This document shows positions 1 to 11,365 of a DNA stretch of 64,000 nucleotides, piece after piece. Each line of letters opens with the position of its first letter. Positions within the stretch are counted from its first letter, which is position 1. Position numbers and translations under genes: made by a program. The notes under the pieces are model-generated. The model was not told where the DNA came from. It did no database searches and saw only the letters and a program-made list of their open reading frames with translations. This DNA comes from Sesamum alatum. Its lineage: Eukaryota > Streptophyta > Magnoliopsida > Lamiales > Pedaliaceae. Where the stretch lies: NCBI GenBank assembly GCA_034509735.1, contig JACGWO010000002.1:44533702-44597701 (forward strand), in the 5' to 3' direction.

Positions 1-239
1 ATTTTTCACATGAGTAATAATTTAATTAATTATTAATTATTATTAATTGTTAAAAATTGATATATTTGAATATATAATTAATGACAATTTATTAGATCAT
101 CATTAATATAATACTAATCATATCAGTATCTTATCCCTTCTAATCCAATATTAATTTCATAATCCTGTCAATCCAACCAAATCATGAGATAATAGCATTA
201 TATTACTAGGTGGCTCACCATTAACCACTAATTAAAATG

Positions 240-740
240 AGGGTTTAAATGGATTTTTCGTCCTGTATCTTTTACTTTTTGACGTTTAGTCTGTTATCTT
301 TCTAGGTTAGCAAATAGATCCTATAACTTTTTAATTTTTGACGATTTTGATCATTCAATCATCGAAATTTGCAAATGTTACCGATTTTTTTTTTTAATTT
401 TGGGCTTTTGTTCCCATTGGTCAAATTACTGCCAGCATGAAACCAAATTTTCGTTTTATATCTTTTATATTTTGATATTTTAGTCCTTTATCTTTCTAGT
501 GTAGCAAATAGGTTTTGTAACTTATATTTTTTTGCGGTTTTGATCCATTAAATTTACCAGTGGGAACAAAAGCCCCAAATTAAAAAAAAAAATTCGGTAA
601 TATTTGAAAACTCCGACGACTGAAGGATCAAAATCGCAAAAAATTTAAAAATTACAGGATCAATTTGTTATACTAAAAAGATAAAAAAACTAAAAGTCAA
701 AATACAAGAGATACAAAACGAAAAATATATTTAGATCTTT
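240..740. repeat. Composite foldback element, family 1
   Basis: Two left-type arms (about 240-420 and 455-560) are followed by an inverted arm (about 561-735). The arms share phrases such as 'ggttagcaaatagatcc', 'cctgtatcttttacttt' and their reverse complements. The structure is that of a palindromic MITE, probably with one copy inserted into another. Related arms occur near 17010-17195 and 57866-58316. No coding capacity is seen. The remaining bases from 1 to 1072 are AT-rich and hold no gene that I can support. Confidence 0.6.
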
Positions 741-987
741 AAAATGAAAACAGCTTTTTAGTTCAAGTGGCAGCCATTAGTTTGATAGATAGGTACAACT
801 TAATTGAATTTCTTTTTCTCTTTCAAACATTTGAATGCAAGAATAAAAATATATTTCAGGAAAATAACTCCGCCGCCTCGCCCGGAAAAAAAAAGAGAAA
901 AAAAGCAAAAACAGCACAGAATCAGCCAATCCAATAAATCATGACAATTATTATATTCTTCTCATCACAGTCACATGAAACGACAAG

Positions 988-996
988 TTATAAAAC
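988..996 (+). promoter_or_regulatory. Probable TATA box of KSL1
   Basis: The string 'ttataaaac' lies about 80 bp upstream of the chosen KSL1 start codon, a normal plant TATA-to-ATG distance. It was assigned by position and sequence only; no transcript evidence is available. Confidence 0.4.
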
Positions 997-1072
997 ACAT
1001 CAATATCTATGGGATGTTGTCTGAAATTTGCATAAGTGTGTTAGAGTTTGAGGAGTCTGCAGAGAACTGGAA

Positions 1073-4000
1073 ATGTCAGTCGGGTTCAAAGTGAATGTTC
1101 TCCCGTTCTCGGGCCATAGAATTCAGGGCAGCAGAAGAACAGTTCCAGGTTTGCATGATTTCTCCTGGAATATAGATAGTTTGATAACTCTTTTTATTAC
1201 AGCTATCTCAATCTTTCCATACCAGAAGTCAAATTTCGTTTTCTATTTTCAGGACATGTCCTTCCCACCGCCAGTACAACGGACAATATCACTGTCAAAA
1301 CCTGCCTGGAAACTTCAGTTAATGTAAGTAAAATGGTCATGAAAACGGAAATCTGACGGGGAAAATTGGAATTGGCCCTGTTTTTCTTACAACGATGACA
1401 TGTTGAATGTATTTTGCTTGTTTAACTTGTAATAATGTACAAGGTACAAAGTCCCATTGAAAAAATAAGAGAGAAGATAAATGGGAAGGTTGAGATAACG
1501 GCGTCGGCATACGACACAGCGTGGGTGGCGATGGTGCCGTCGAGGGACTACTCCGGCAGGGAGCCTTGTTACCCGCAGTGCTTGGATTGGATAATTGAAA
1601 ATCAGAACCCGGACGGGTCGTGGGGTTTGCAGTATCCGGAGCATCCCTTGCTGGTGAAGGACTCGCTTTCTTGCACGTTGGCGTGTGTGCTTGCACTCCG
1701 CAAATGGAATCTTGCCCACCCGCTAGTCCTAAAGGGTACATTAACCTACTCCTTTTACTTATTTTTCTTCTAATACAAAATTAAGGACTCGTTTTATTTT
1801 AATTTTTTGTAGTGCGATAACAGCTGATAGGATAAATCAGAATTAAATGTAGAATATGTTACCGGATGAATTATTTGTAGGTTGTTTACTTTCTTTCATT
1901 GCATTGGTAGAATAAACATTAATCAAGTGTTTACTATGTAAGATTATAATAAATAACAGTGTCAAATGTCCATAATGATCTTATCCTATTTAAATTTAAT
2001 AATAGATGCTTTCATATATCTGGACAAGAAGACTAATTGCAATATAACTTACCCCACCCCAAAATAGTAAATAAAGTCGGCCTTAAAAATAATTCCAAGC
2101 TTTCAACATTCCAAGTAAACAACCAACTTTGCTAGATTGGACTGAATATACGGCATAATCCAGTAAAGTAAACGACGCCTATTGTCTGACTGTCTCGTTC
2201 CACATTACTTATACTTACCAGATTAAAATTATGGACTAAGTTTGAATCAATAGTTGAAGGTCTCCGGGTCGGCCCAATAGGGGTCCATTTTTAATCCCTA
2301 AATCGACTCCGTTTTAAATGGGTCGGACCATCCCATTGGCACAACTTGACTAACTCATTTGAGCCTTCACAATGAGTTTTGATTTGTTATTAACTCGTTT
2401 TAGTATGTTCATCTATCATTGCTTGTTTAAGCAACTTTTATGGATTTTGCTGATGATGAATGCGACTAAGATGAACATTTATTAACGTGGACAAAACGTT
2501 AACCCGCCCATTGACAGACCTAGGCTCGTCACCTAATGGTACTGCTTGACCCCCCTAGAGTTTGACTATTTTTTGTTCTTTTACTGTTTGATTGGATATT
2601 GTCATTATTCAACTCATGAAGCATTGAAGAAAGATTAACAGATCAATTTCTTTCCATTCTTGTTTCCAGGCCTGGAGTACATAAGATCAAATGCATGGGC
2701 TGCTACTGATAAAGAACAGCTTACTCCAATTGGTTTTGACATTGTTTTTCCTATGATGATCAACTATGCTAAGCAATTAGATCTTACTCTGCCTTTTAAC
2801 CAAGACTTACTTGATTCTATGCTTCGCAATCGCGACTCACAAATTAAGAGGTTAGTATATTGGGATACAACCATGTTGGCAAATGGCAACAGATCAAATT
2901 CAATCATCAAACGCTTTGTATTATCTGTCTAATCTCAACCGGTTTGTTTCTTGAAAATGCTCGTTCTGAAGAAGCCGAAATTTGGAATACGTTGCTGAAG
3001 GACTTGGAGAGTCATTCAATTGGAACAAGTCTTTGACGCAGCAAAGAAGTAGCGGTTTGCTTTTCAATTCACCGGCCACTGCTGCAGCTGCTTTGATTCA
3101 TATTCAGGACAATAGTTGCTCTGAATACTTGAACTTAGTTCTCAAAAATTGCAAGACATGGGGTACTTTTTTAGTTTGCGTGATCACGTCCGATATTAGA
3201 GTGTTTTTCCTATTGAAAGGTTCCATCATTCTTTTAATTCTCTGGCAGTGCCCACTATTTATCCTGTGGATGCATATGGTCGTCTCTGCATTGTCGATAC
3301 CCTCAAAAAGTTGGGAGTAGCTCGATATTTTGAAGCTGAAATCAGTAGTATTCTAGACGAAATACACAGGTGATCTTAAAATATAGAGCCACATTGTCTT
3401 TATGCTTACCATCACACTTAATGTTTCCATGTCTCATCCAATCATTTGAGCAATCAACAGGTTATGGCAGCGGAAAGAAGAAGAAATCTTTGCAGACGTT
3501 TCCTGTCGTGCTATGGCATTTAGACTTCTGCGAATGAAGGGATATGAAGTCTCATCAGGTACTTCTATTACGTGGTGGTTTGGAGAGACATTTGATTATT
3601 TCAGCTTATTACAACTTGTGCATGCATGAACAACATCTGATGCATGCATGAATCCCACCTGTCTAATAAATATGTAGCAATTATGTAGCTATCAAGTGCT
3701 CCGAGTCTTATTTAGGAATTCAGCTTAAAAAATCTAGTTAATTTGGTTCGTTATGATTTAGACGAATTGGCTGCATATGTGGACCAAGAGCATTTCTTTG
3801 AAACGGTAAGCCTGCAAATGAGTGGTGTGGATACGGTTCTTGAGCTATACAGAGCATCACAGGCAAGATTGCACGAGGACGAGACCACTCTTGAGAAACT
3901 ACATGCTTGGACCAGCACGTTTCTGAAGCAGCAGTTGCTTAGTAAAACTATCCTCGACAAGCGGTTGCAGAAACAGGTGATTGCTGAGATTTTATTCACT

Positions 4001-5700
4001 AAAATCTATAATGAACCTGGTTTTATTAGAAAAACAAACTGTAACAAGCCTGCTCTTACATGCATCAATTCTTTCCTTTGAAAATCCTAAGGTGGAATAT
4101 GACTTGAAGAACTTCCACGGCATACTAGATCGTGTTGAAAATAGACGAGCCCTTGATCTATATGAAATAGGTGATTACCAAGTCCTGAAAGCGGCGTATA
4201 GGTAAAGATTTCAACTTTCAATCATTAAGCTCATCATATTTGATAAATGTTTGTTGTCTGATTAACAATAATCAAGAACATTATTTTCCTCTGTTCTAGG
4301 TTCCCTACAGTACATAATGAAGATATCTTTCTATTTTCGAAGCAAGATTTTAATATTTGCCAAGCTCAATACCGGAAAGACCTTGATCAACTGGAAAGGT
4401 ATCACAGAGGACAGCTTAAGCAAAACATTTCCTTTTAATCAGAGCGACACATTAATGTACTATCGAAAAAAATATACAGGTGGTATGCAGATTGTAAGTT
4501 GGACACCTTAAAGTATGGAAGAAATGTCGTACGTGTTTCTCATTTTCTGACCTCTGCAATGCTTGGCGATCCCTCACTGTCTGAAGCTCGTGTAGCCTTT
4601 GCCAAGACTATCGTACTTGTAACACGTATGGATGATTTTTTCGATCATCATGGTTCTAGAGAAGAGTCACTCAGGATCATTGAATTAATAAGGCAGTATG
4701 TCTCCTTGCACTTATATAGTTATATGTTTCTAACTTATTGTTCTGTTCATGTTCAATAAGCTAACAATGTTGTCTATACGAATTTCATGGGAATATAGGT
4801 GGAAAGAGCAGCCAACTTCAGTTTATGGCTCTGAAGAAGTTGAAATCCTCTTTACAGCATTATACAACACTGTAAATGACTTGGCAGAAAAGGCTTATGT
4901 AAGGCAAGGTCGTTGTATTAAATCCGTTCTGATTAACCTGGTACGAGTTCTTGATCCGATGTTTCGCTTGTGTTAAACCAAACCAACCATTATTTGTTTT
5001 TCTTGTAACTAATTAGCTGTTTGTTTGAGAGCAGTGGATCGAAATTCTGACAAGTTTCATGAGTGAAATGGATTCATGGACCGTCGAGACTGCACCAAGC
5101 ATGGATGAGTACTTGTCGTTCGCATGGGTGTCCATCGGTTGCAGGATTTGCATTCTCACATCTATCCATTTCCTTGGTGTAAAATTACCGGAAGACGTGG
5201 TCATGAGTCCAGAGAGCACTAGTTTGTGCAGGCATGTTTCATTAGTCGCCCGACTTCTCAACGATATTCAAACTTTTGAGGTAAAAGTTTCTCCTGATCA
5301 AACAGCAGTACTGCATCCATCATTACACAAAAGCATCACACTTTCTCAATCCAACTGCAAAATAACATGAACCAACGGCGTTTAACAGAAGGAACAGAAA
5401 GAAAGGAAGCTAAACAGTGTGAGCCTGCAGCTAGCAGCTCATAAAGGAGCCATTTCAGAAGAGGATGCTATTTCAGAGATAGAAAAACTGGTGGAATACA
5501 ACAGGAGAAAGCTGCTGCAGTTGATCCTCCAGACGGAAGGGAGCCGGATGCCTAAAGAGTGTAAGCATGTCTTCTGGCAATCTGGCAAGATTGGTTATTA
5601 TCTATACTCTCATGGAGACGAATTCACTTCTCCTCAACAAATGATGGAAGACGCGAAATCCCTGATTTTTCAACCCCTAAGTCTGCCACTATTAGATTAG
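1073..5700 (+). CDS. Kaurene synthase-like class I diterpene synthase (miltiradiene synthase type), KSL1
   Basis: Predicted plastid class I diterpene synthase of the TPS-e/f subfamily that ionises a copalyl-type diphosphate. Fourteen exons join in frame: 1073-1148, 1253-1323, 1444-1735, 2670-2850, 2972-3162, 3249-3369, 3461-3558, 3762-3976, 4092-4201, 4300-4398, 4480-4695, 4799-4940, 5035-5280, 5389-5700. They give about 789 aa, the usual KS length and exon number. An N-terminal Ser/Arg-rich stretch (about 1-45) looks like a transit peptide. The gamma domain ([11 protein letters not shown], about residue 68) is present. DDFFD (536-540) and NDIQTFEKE (680-688) are the two Mg-diphosphate motifs. 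No DxDD is present. The helix that carries PIx in ent-kaurene synthases reads [10 protein letters not shown], as I recall for Salvia KSL1. All introns are GT-AG and I see no stops or frameshifts. The product is probably not ent-kaurene; miltiradiene or a relative is an inference. The start is the first in-frame ATG. Confidence 0.9.
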
Positions 5701-5798
5701 TATCCATAAGCAATTGTAAACAATAACGATGATGATATCGAGATCCCATTACATTCAAGTTATTACATCATGGAAAACAAGAAAATTGCAGGTGCATA
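5701..5798 (+). other. KSL1 3' flank up to the copia insertion
   Basis: A short non-coding stretch between the KSL1 stop codon and the 3' LTR of the copia element. It ends in GCATA (5794-5798), which recurs at 9498-9502 as the target-site duplication. The KSL1 3' UTR or terminator may therefore be split by the insertion. Confidence 0.6.
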
Positions 5799-5965
5799 TG
5801 TAGAAAGTAGAAAAAGAAAAGATGAATGTTTTGTAGATTAATGATTATTCCACCTCTATTTATAGTGATGGAATTTAAGGATAACTACAACTTAATGGAT
5901 AACTATAGAAGAGACCTACTTAAAGCAAATAGGAAAAGATAAGAATAAATCTAAATATTCTAACA
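5799..5965 (-). repeat. 3' LTR of copia element
   Basis: 167-bp terminal repeat, near-identical to 9331-9497. On the minus strand it begins TGTTAGAATA and ends TTTCTACA. Confidence 0.93.
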
Positions 5966-5977
5966 CTCCCCTTCAAG
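5966..5977 (-). other. Polypurine tract of copia element
   Basis: The minus strand reads CTTGAAGGGGAG immediately before the 3' LTR, the expected plus-strand primer position. Confidence 0.8.
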
Positions 5978-8860
5978 GAGCAAATATATCAATCATGCCC
6001 AACTTGTTACACAAAATATTAAACTGCTTTGCTCCTAAAGTCTTGGTAAAAACATCTGCTCTTTGCTCTGAAGAAGGAGTAAAGGGAGTGCAAATTTTCT
6101 GACTCATGACAGCCTCACGAACGAAGTGACAATCAACCTCAATATGCTTTGTCCTCTCATGGAAAATAGGATTACTGGCGATATAAATAGCTACTTGATT
6201 GTCACAGTGCATAGATACAGGATCATTGTTCGTGAAACCTAACTCTTTCAAAAGATTCTTTAACCACAAAACTTCACTAGTGGTGTGTGCCATAGCCCGA
6301 TATTCAGCTTCTGCGCTTGATCTAGCAAATGTAGTTTTTTTTTTGCTACACCAAGTCACAAGGTTCCCACCAACATAGGTGCAATATCCAGAAGTAGATT
6401 TCCTATCATCCTTCGACCCTGCATAGTTTGCATCAGAATAGGCTTATATCTTTGTGTGTCCATGCTGTTGGAATAATAATCCTTTACCAGGGGATGCCTT
6501 TATATATTTCAATGAACTGATCGTGGCTTATCCGTAAACTGACTAACTAGGCCAACTGCAAAGGAGATATCAGGTCTAGTCACGGTTAAGTAGATTAGCT
6601 TGCCAACAAGTCTTCTATACTTTGCCTCGTCTTCCAAATAGTTCACTATCATCATTCCATAAATCAGGATTAAAATCCATAGGAGTGTCCATCGATTTAG
6701 TGCCGAGTAAACCTGCTTCTTGAAGGAGATCACAAGCATATTTTCTCTGAGATAGAGAGATCCCATGCTTGCTATGAGCAATTTCAATCCCCAAAAAATA
6801 CTTCGGCCTCCCCAAATCTTTAGTGACGAAGTGCTTCCTTAAGTATGTCTTGGCCTCTTCTATCCCGGAAACATCACTACTGGTGATCAAGATATCATCA
6901 ACATAGACTGCTAGAATAACCGTACCTGATTCCTTAATCGAACAAAGACTGAATGATCTGCTTGGCACCGTGAAAATCCAAACTCACCAATAATAGTACT
7001 GAATTTATCAAACTATGCCATGGACTTTGTTTAAGACCGTATATCGCTTTCTTCAATCTGCACACCATTCGTTGCTTCTCCCCCTGAGCAACATAACCTG
7101 GAGGTTGCTCCATATAGACAGTTTCCTTCAAGTCACCATATAAGAAAGCATTTTTAATGTCCATCTAATGCATCGGCCAATTAAGATTAACTTCCAAGGA
7201 AAACAATACTCTAATAGAGTTAAGACGAGCAACAGGTGAGAATGTTTCAAAATAATCTACCCCATACGTCTGAGTAAAGCCCTTGGCAACCAGGCGAGCT
7301 TTATACCAGTCTAGGGCCCCGTCAGCCCGAAACTTGAGAGTGAACACCCGTCGACAAGCAATGACGTCGATGTTAAGAGGTGGATGGACAAGCTCCTAGG
7401 TTCTCCGGGAAACGAGAGCTGACATCTCCTCATCTATCGCCGCCTTCCACTCCGAATGCTGAAATGCCTCACAATAAGAATTAGGGATAGAAACAGATTA
7501 TAGAGATACAGAGAAAGCATGATAAACAGGACTAAGACATTTATAGGAAAGGGAATGAGCCAATGGATGAGCAGTGCAAAACCTTTTACCTTTGCGAAGG
7601 GCAATGGGAAGATCGTCCGCAGACATAGGGGTCGGGATGCCAGGAGTTGCAGTAAGAGGAAGACAAGGCGGATCAACAGGCGCGGTAGTCGTAGAATGAT
7701 TGCATTTGGAATACACCTGTAAAGGTCATGTAGGTGGTTCTGTATGGTGAGGATGTGATAATGCCAGGACAGGTAAGGGAAGAGATGTAGGAGGAACGTA
7801 AGGGGAAGGGGTCTTAGAGTAATAAGCAGTAGACTCAAAGAAAGTAACATCTGCAGAGGTAAATGACCGGTGAGACTTAGGATCATAACACCGATACCCT
7901 TTTTGTGCCCGTGAATACCCCAAAAATATACATTTAACAGAACGAGGTGACAGTTTATCGAGGTTAGGAGAATGGAGATGAACAAAGCACACACACCCAA
8001 AGACTCGAGGAGTTAACCCAAATAGAGGCTTACCAGGGAAAAGACAAGAATATAGAATATCCCTACTGAGAACACTAGAAGGCATACGGTTAATGAGATA
8101 ACAAGTTGTGAGAATAGCATCCCCCTAATAGGACTTTGGAACATGCGTATGTGCCATAATAGTGCGAGCAACATCGAGAAGGTGACGATGTTTGCGTTCG
8201 GCTACACCGTGTGTTGAGAGGTATATGAGCAAAAAGTTTGATGTAAAATGTCATGAGAATCACAGAAGTTAGAAACTACTTTTTGGACATATTCAAGAGC
8301 ATTGGATAACGTAGGCACAGAGTCAGTGGCTAGGAGGTGATCACAAACCGATTTCAAATTGTTGTCGAGGCCAGACAGAAACTTCGCCACCAAAAAATCT
8401 TCCCACTGAGTCTTGCGAGTCTGAGCATCACAACTCAAGGGGTGATATAGCAAAATCTCATCAGATGTGCCCTTCAAGGAGGCAAAATAGTCGGCAACTG
8501 TACGGCCATCTTGTTTGAGGGAAAAGAGTCTCTCATACAGTTCAAAAATCCAAGATACGTTCTTTTCCTGAGAATACATATCATGTAAAGTATCCCACAT
8601 TTTTTTAGCAGAAGTGAGAAACATAACATTGGAGCCGACAGTTTCCTCCATACTATTCAGAATCCAAGTCATAACCAAGTATCAGCTTGTTGCCAAGTAG
8701 AAAAATTAGCATCAGTAGAGGTTGGTGGAGGAGCCAAAATATGATTTAGTTTATTTTGAGACCCAAGAAACAACCGAAAGGCCTGGGACCAGAGGATATA
8801 ATTCTAGCCATTCAACTTAACAGTGGTGCCAAGTGCACTTTTATGTTCAATGGTAGCCAT
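5973..8860 (-). pseudogene. Decayed copia gag-pol
   Basis: Gag starts with the ATG at 8860 (MATIEHKSALG...) and carries stops within its first 80 codons. The gag core is readable at 8678-8300 (WDTLHDMYSQ, DYFASLKGTSDE). At about 8290 gag runs directly into the end of the integrase core (NFCDSHDILHQTF). A one-base loss near 8215 then breaks the VAERKHRHLL region. The integrase C-terminus lies at 8085-7840. Reverse transcriptase follows in three frames at 7347-6600 (RLVAKGFTQ, DIKNAFLYGDL, YVDDILI). RNase H at 6359-5973 shows SSAEAEYRAMA. The copy cannot encode a working polyprotein. Confidence 0.9.
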
Positions 8861-9318
8861 GATCAAGTGGGGTAGATAGACAGATAGATAGAGATAGCAG
8901 CAGTAGGTAGAGAAGAAAAAAAAACGCAGACAGCAACTAAGAACTGATCGAGGCGATCATCTTAGATTTGGGCGCAACGCAGGGAGCATCGCCAGAGGCA
9001 GGCGTCGCGAGCAGAAGCGGCGGAAGGGAGGCATTGCGAGCAGAAGCGGCGAAAAGGGGGCGCCGCGAGCAGAAGCGCCGGGGGCGCGAGATGAAGGGCC
9101 GACGGTGGCGACCGAGCGACCGGCGGCGGAGGGTGGGGGTGGCGGCGGGTTTCAGAAACTAGGGTTTAGTGTGTTTCTCTCTTTTTTGTTTTTTTTTTTT
9201 CCTCAGAAATATATATATATATATATATACAACTTTTTTCTCTGTTTTTTTTTCCTCTCTCCTTCTCTTACCTCTCCATCCGTTCGCCTCGCTGATGGAT
9301 CCTACTCTCCCATATATG
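8861..9318 (-). other. GC-rich leader of copia element
   Basis: Untranslated stretch between the 5' LTR/PBS and gag. Positions 8961-9160 are strikingly GC-rich and contain three near-copies of a unit beginning 'gcgagcagaagcg', each about 35-45 bp. The Arg/Gly-rich open frames here are low-complexity by-products. A short TA run lies near 9210-9230. Confidence 0.6.
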
Positions 9319-9330
9319 GCTCTGATACCA
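9319..9330 (-). other. Primer binding site (initiator Met tRNA)
   Basis: The minus strand reads TGGTATCAGAGC directly after the 5' LTR. This matches the plant initiator methionine tRNA 3' end and is the standard copia PBS. Confidence 0.9.
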
Positions 9331-9497
9331 TGTAGAAAGTAGTAAAATAAAAGATGAATATTGTGTAGATTAATGATTATTCCACCTCTATTTATAGTGA
9401 TGGAATTTAAGGATAACTACAACTTAATGAATAACTATAGAAGAGACCTACTTAAAGCAAATAGAAAAATATAAGAATAAATCTAAATATTCTAACA
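9331..9497 (-). repeat. 5' LTR of copia element
   Basis: 167-bp terminal repeat matching 5799-5965 with seven substitutions. It is followed by the target duplication GCATA at 9498-9502. Confidence 0.93.
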
Positions 9498-9621
9498 GCA
9501 TATATTACAATACCATGAGAAAATTGGACAACTAGTGATGGATACCACCCAACATTATTACACGAAACTGCCATACTAACTGAATCTGCTTATTTAAGCA
9601 CACATAATTCGGTGGAAGAGG

Positions 9622-9870
9622 ATGTTTATGCTCCACACTTAACTGGAATAACCTTGAGGGGAACTGCCCTGCGGAGAGCTATACCGAACAACTCTGCACA
9701 GTACAATGATTCCAGTTTCTTCCCTGTTTAAAGTTTCCAATCGAAGTTATGGATTAAAGTTGCCATCGTTACATGTAGCATCCTTTCTTTGATCACTGCC
9801 TGTATTTGGATAAATGCGCTGACAGCGGCCGGCTGTTCGATCGATGGATTATGAAGTTGATAGATTGGGT
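9622..9870 (-). pseudogene. 3' relic of a cytochrome P450, CYP76-like
   Basis: Minus-strand translation gives a recognisable microsomal P450 C-terminus: ERMLHVTMATLIHNFDWKL, then an in-frame TAA, then TGKKLESLY..ELFGIALRRAVPLKVIPVK and a final TAA. The order heme loop, 'ERM..xLIHxFDW', 'FGI.LRRAVPLKVIP' fits CYP76 or a close CYP71-clan family. Upstream, AGRCQRIYPNTG in another frame looks like a degraded GRRICPG heme loop in which Cys has become Tyr. Everything upstream is lost. It lies tail-to-tail with KSL1, across the copia insertion. In mint diterpene clusters CYP76AH enzymes oxidise miltiradiene, so a cluster P450 relic is plausible. The exact subfamily is unproven. Confidence 0.6.
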
Positions 9871-11365
9871 CTTGGGGGGACTAGTAGAAGTAATAACACG
9901 TACAATGTAATAGTTGGACATGATTTAACCTGCCGTGTGTTTAGACTGTAAATAGCAGCAACTTATGCTAGAAGATGGCAGCGGATACTAATTAACTAAG
10001 CTACTCAATGGTTATTAGTCATTGTTTTTTGCATGTGATATCAAAATATTTATTAATGGTAAAATTATGATAGATATTTTGTACCATACGTAAAACCATG
10101 ATGAATATTGATTACCTGTGGTCAAAACTATTACTATGGTTTTGTAAGGCGTAGTAATTTTAGTGTAAAAAATAATCAATTTTTTTTTAGTAACTAACCA
10201 ACAAAGGCGTATCTTACTACCTCGGGTTTTGAGTGCAAATGCACTTTTTTATAAGGTTTGGGCTCTTTTTTTTAAAATTATTTTTGAAATTAAATTCTAT
10301 CAAATTTACGTTTTGATAACCACAGCACCCGTTAAATAATCTTTTTGTTAATAAAGAAACATTTTTTAAACCAAAGATATGAAAATGATGATGGTTTTCT
10401 TCATTCTAATCAAGAGCCTACTCAAGTTCACACAAGCCACGTGCGAACAGGAGCAGGAAGGGACAAAGAGATGGACATATTTCGTGATGAATTAGCTGTC
10501 TAAATTGCTAGAGCTATGCAATAATTACTTGAAAATTAGTTGCGTAGTTAATAAGATTAATTACAATTAAACCTCCTCTAAGAAAATATAAAATCACATT
10601 TTTCTTCAAAAAAAAATTTAAAATTACAGCTCACTCCCTTCAAAAATTTATGTTTATACCTTATCCCCTTCCAATAGAGTTTGAACAATAAATGTTAATT
10701 TTATTAATAACAACAGATAAATTTTTTATTTGGCCCCTCATTCACAATTCCACCATAATATTTTATACTTATAAGAGAGTAAATATATTAAATATGTAAA
10801 GTCAAAAAGATGTAATTGTAATAAAATATAGTTCCTAAATAAAAATATTACAGGACAATATTAAATGATAGATAAAATTATAAACAAAAAAATACTATGT
10901 AATCTTTTGGTTGACGCCAACACGTTTAATCTAAATCCTAGTGAAAATGGGTCAAGTATAAATAGAGAATTTTCAAAAGGGTGTAAGTATAATTTTAAAT
11001 TTTTTTTTGAAAGAAAGTGTAATTTCGCATTTTCATAGTGGGTCTAAGTGTAATAGTTATGTCAATTCTTATGAATGCGAGATATTTTAATACAAGTCAC
11101 ACTAGCCGTATGTTTACTTAATTTCAACAAGGGTTTAATTAGCGTTCCATGAATATTCAGTTCTACTTATTAGTTAGTTTTTAAATATTGAGCGAAAAAC
11201 TATTAATTTAAAAATATAGCATTTTTGGATCTATCAGTACCAAAGAAATAATACAAATATGATCCTATAAATTAAACAACTCCCTACATTCGTAGTACTC
11301 GAACCCACGACCCCTTGATTGTTATTGTAAATACATATAATTATTATGTATGAATGCACACACCC
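9871..11365. other. AT-rich intergenic region, no gene seen
   Basis: No coding similarity was recognised. Positions 10540-11060 contain inverted phrases about 'aattacac...' in the style of the foldback elements. At about 11285-11325 the minus strand carries 'tgggttcgagtac', a B-box-like string of tRNA-derived SINE type. Confidence 0.5.

Larger units (their letters stand above)
5799..9497 (-). mobile_element. Ty1-copia LTR retrotransposon, complete ends but decayed body
   Basis: Two 167-bp LTRs (TG...CA) flank a body of about 3.4 kb, bounded by the 5-bp duplication GCATA (5794-5798 and 9498-9502). The minus-strand primer binding site TGGTATCAGAGC adjoins the right LTR and a purine tract adjoins the left LTR, so the element is transcribed right to left. 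Gene order is gag, integrase, reverse transcriptase, RNase H, which defines copia. By eye the LTRs differ at 7 of 167 positions (about 96% identity), so the insertion is fairly old. The body is short because the end of gag, the protease and the first part of integrase are missing. Confidence 0.93.

Noticed and set aside
3806..3812. Donor-like 'acg|gtaagc' in KSL1 exon 8
   Set aside because: Reading through gives [17 protein letters not shown], matching the family; using the donor would delete conserved sequence and has no matching acceptor in phase.
7434..8000. 188-codon open frame on the minus strand
   Set aside because: It is a hydrophobic, Leu-rich shadow frame of the copia integrase/RT linker region; the integrase C-terminus is readable in another frame of the same strand.
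8968..9335. Arg/Gly-rich open frames on the + strand
   Set aside because: They arise from the GC-rich leader repeats of a copia element that runs on the opposite strand; no family features.
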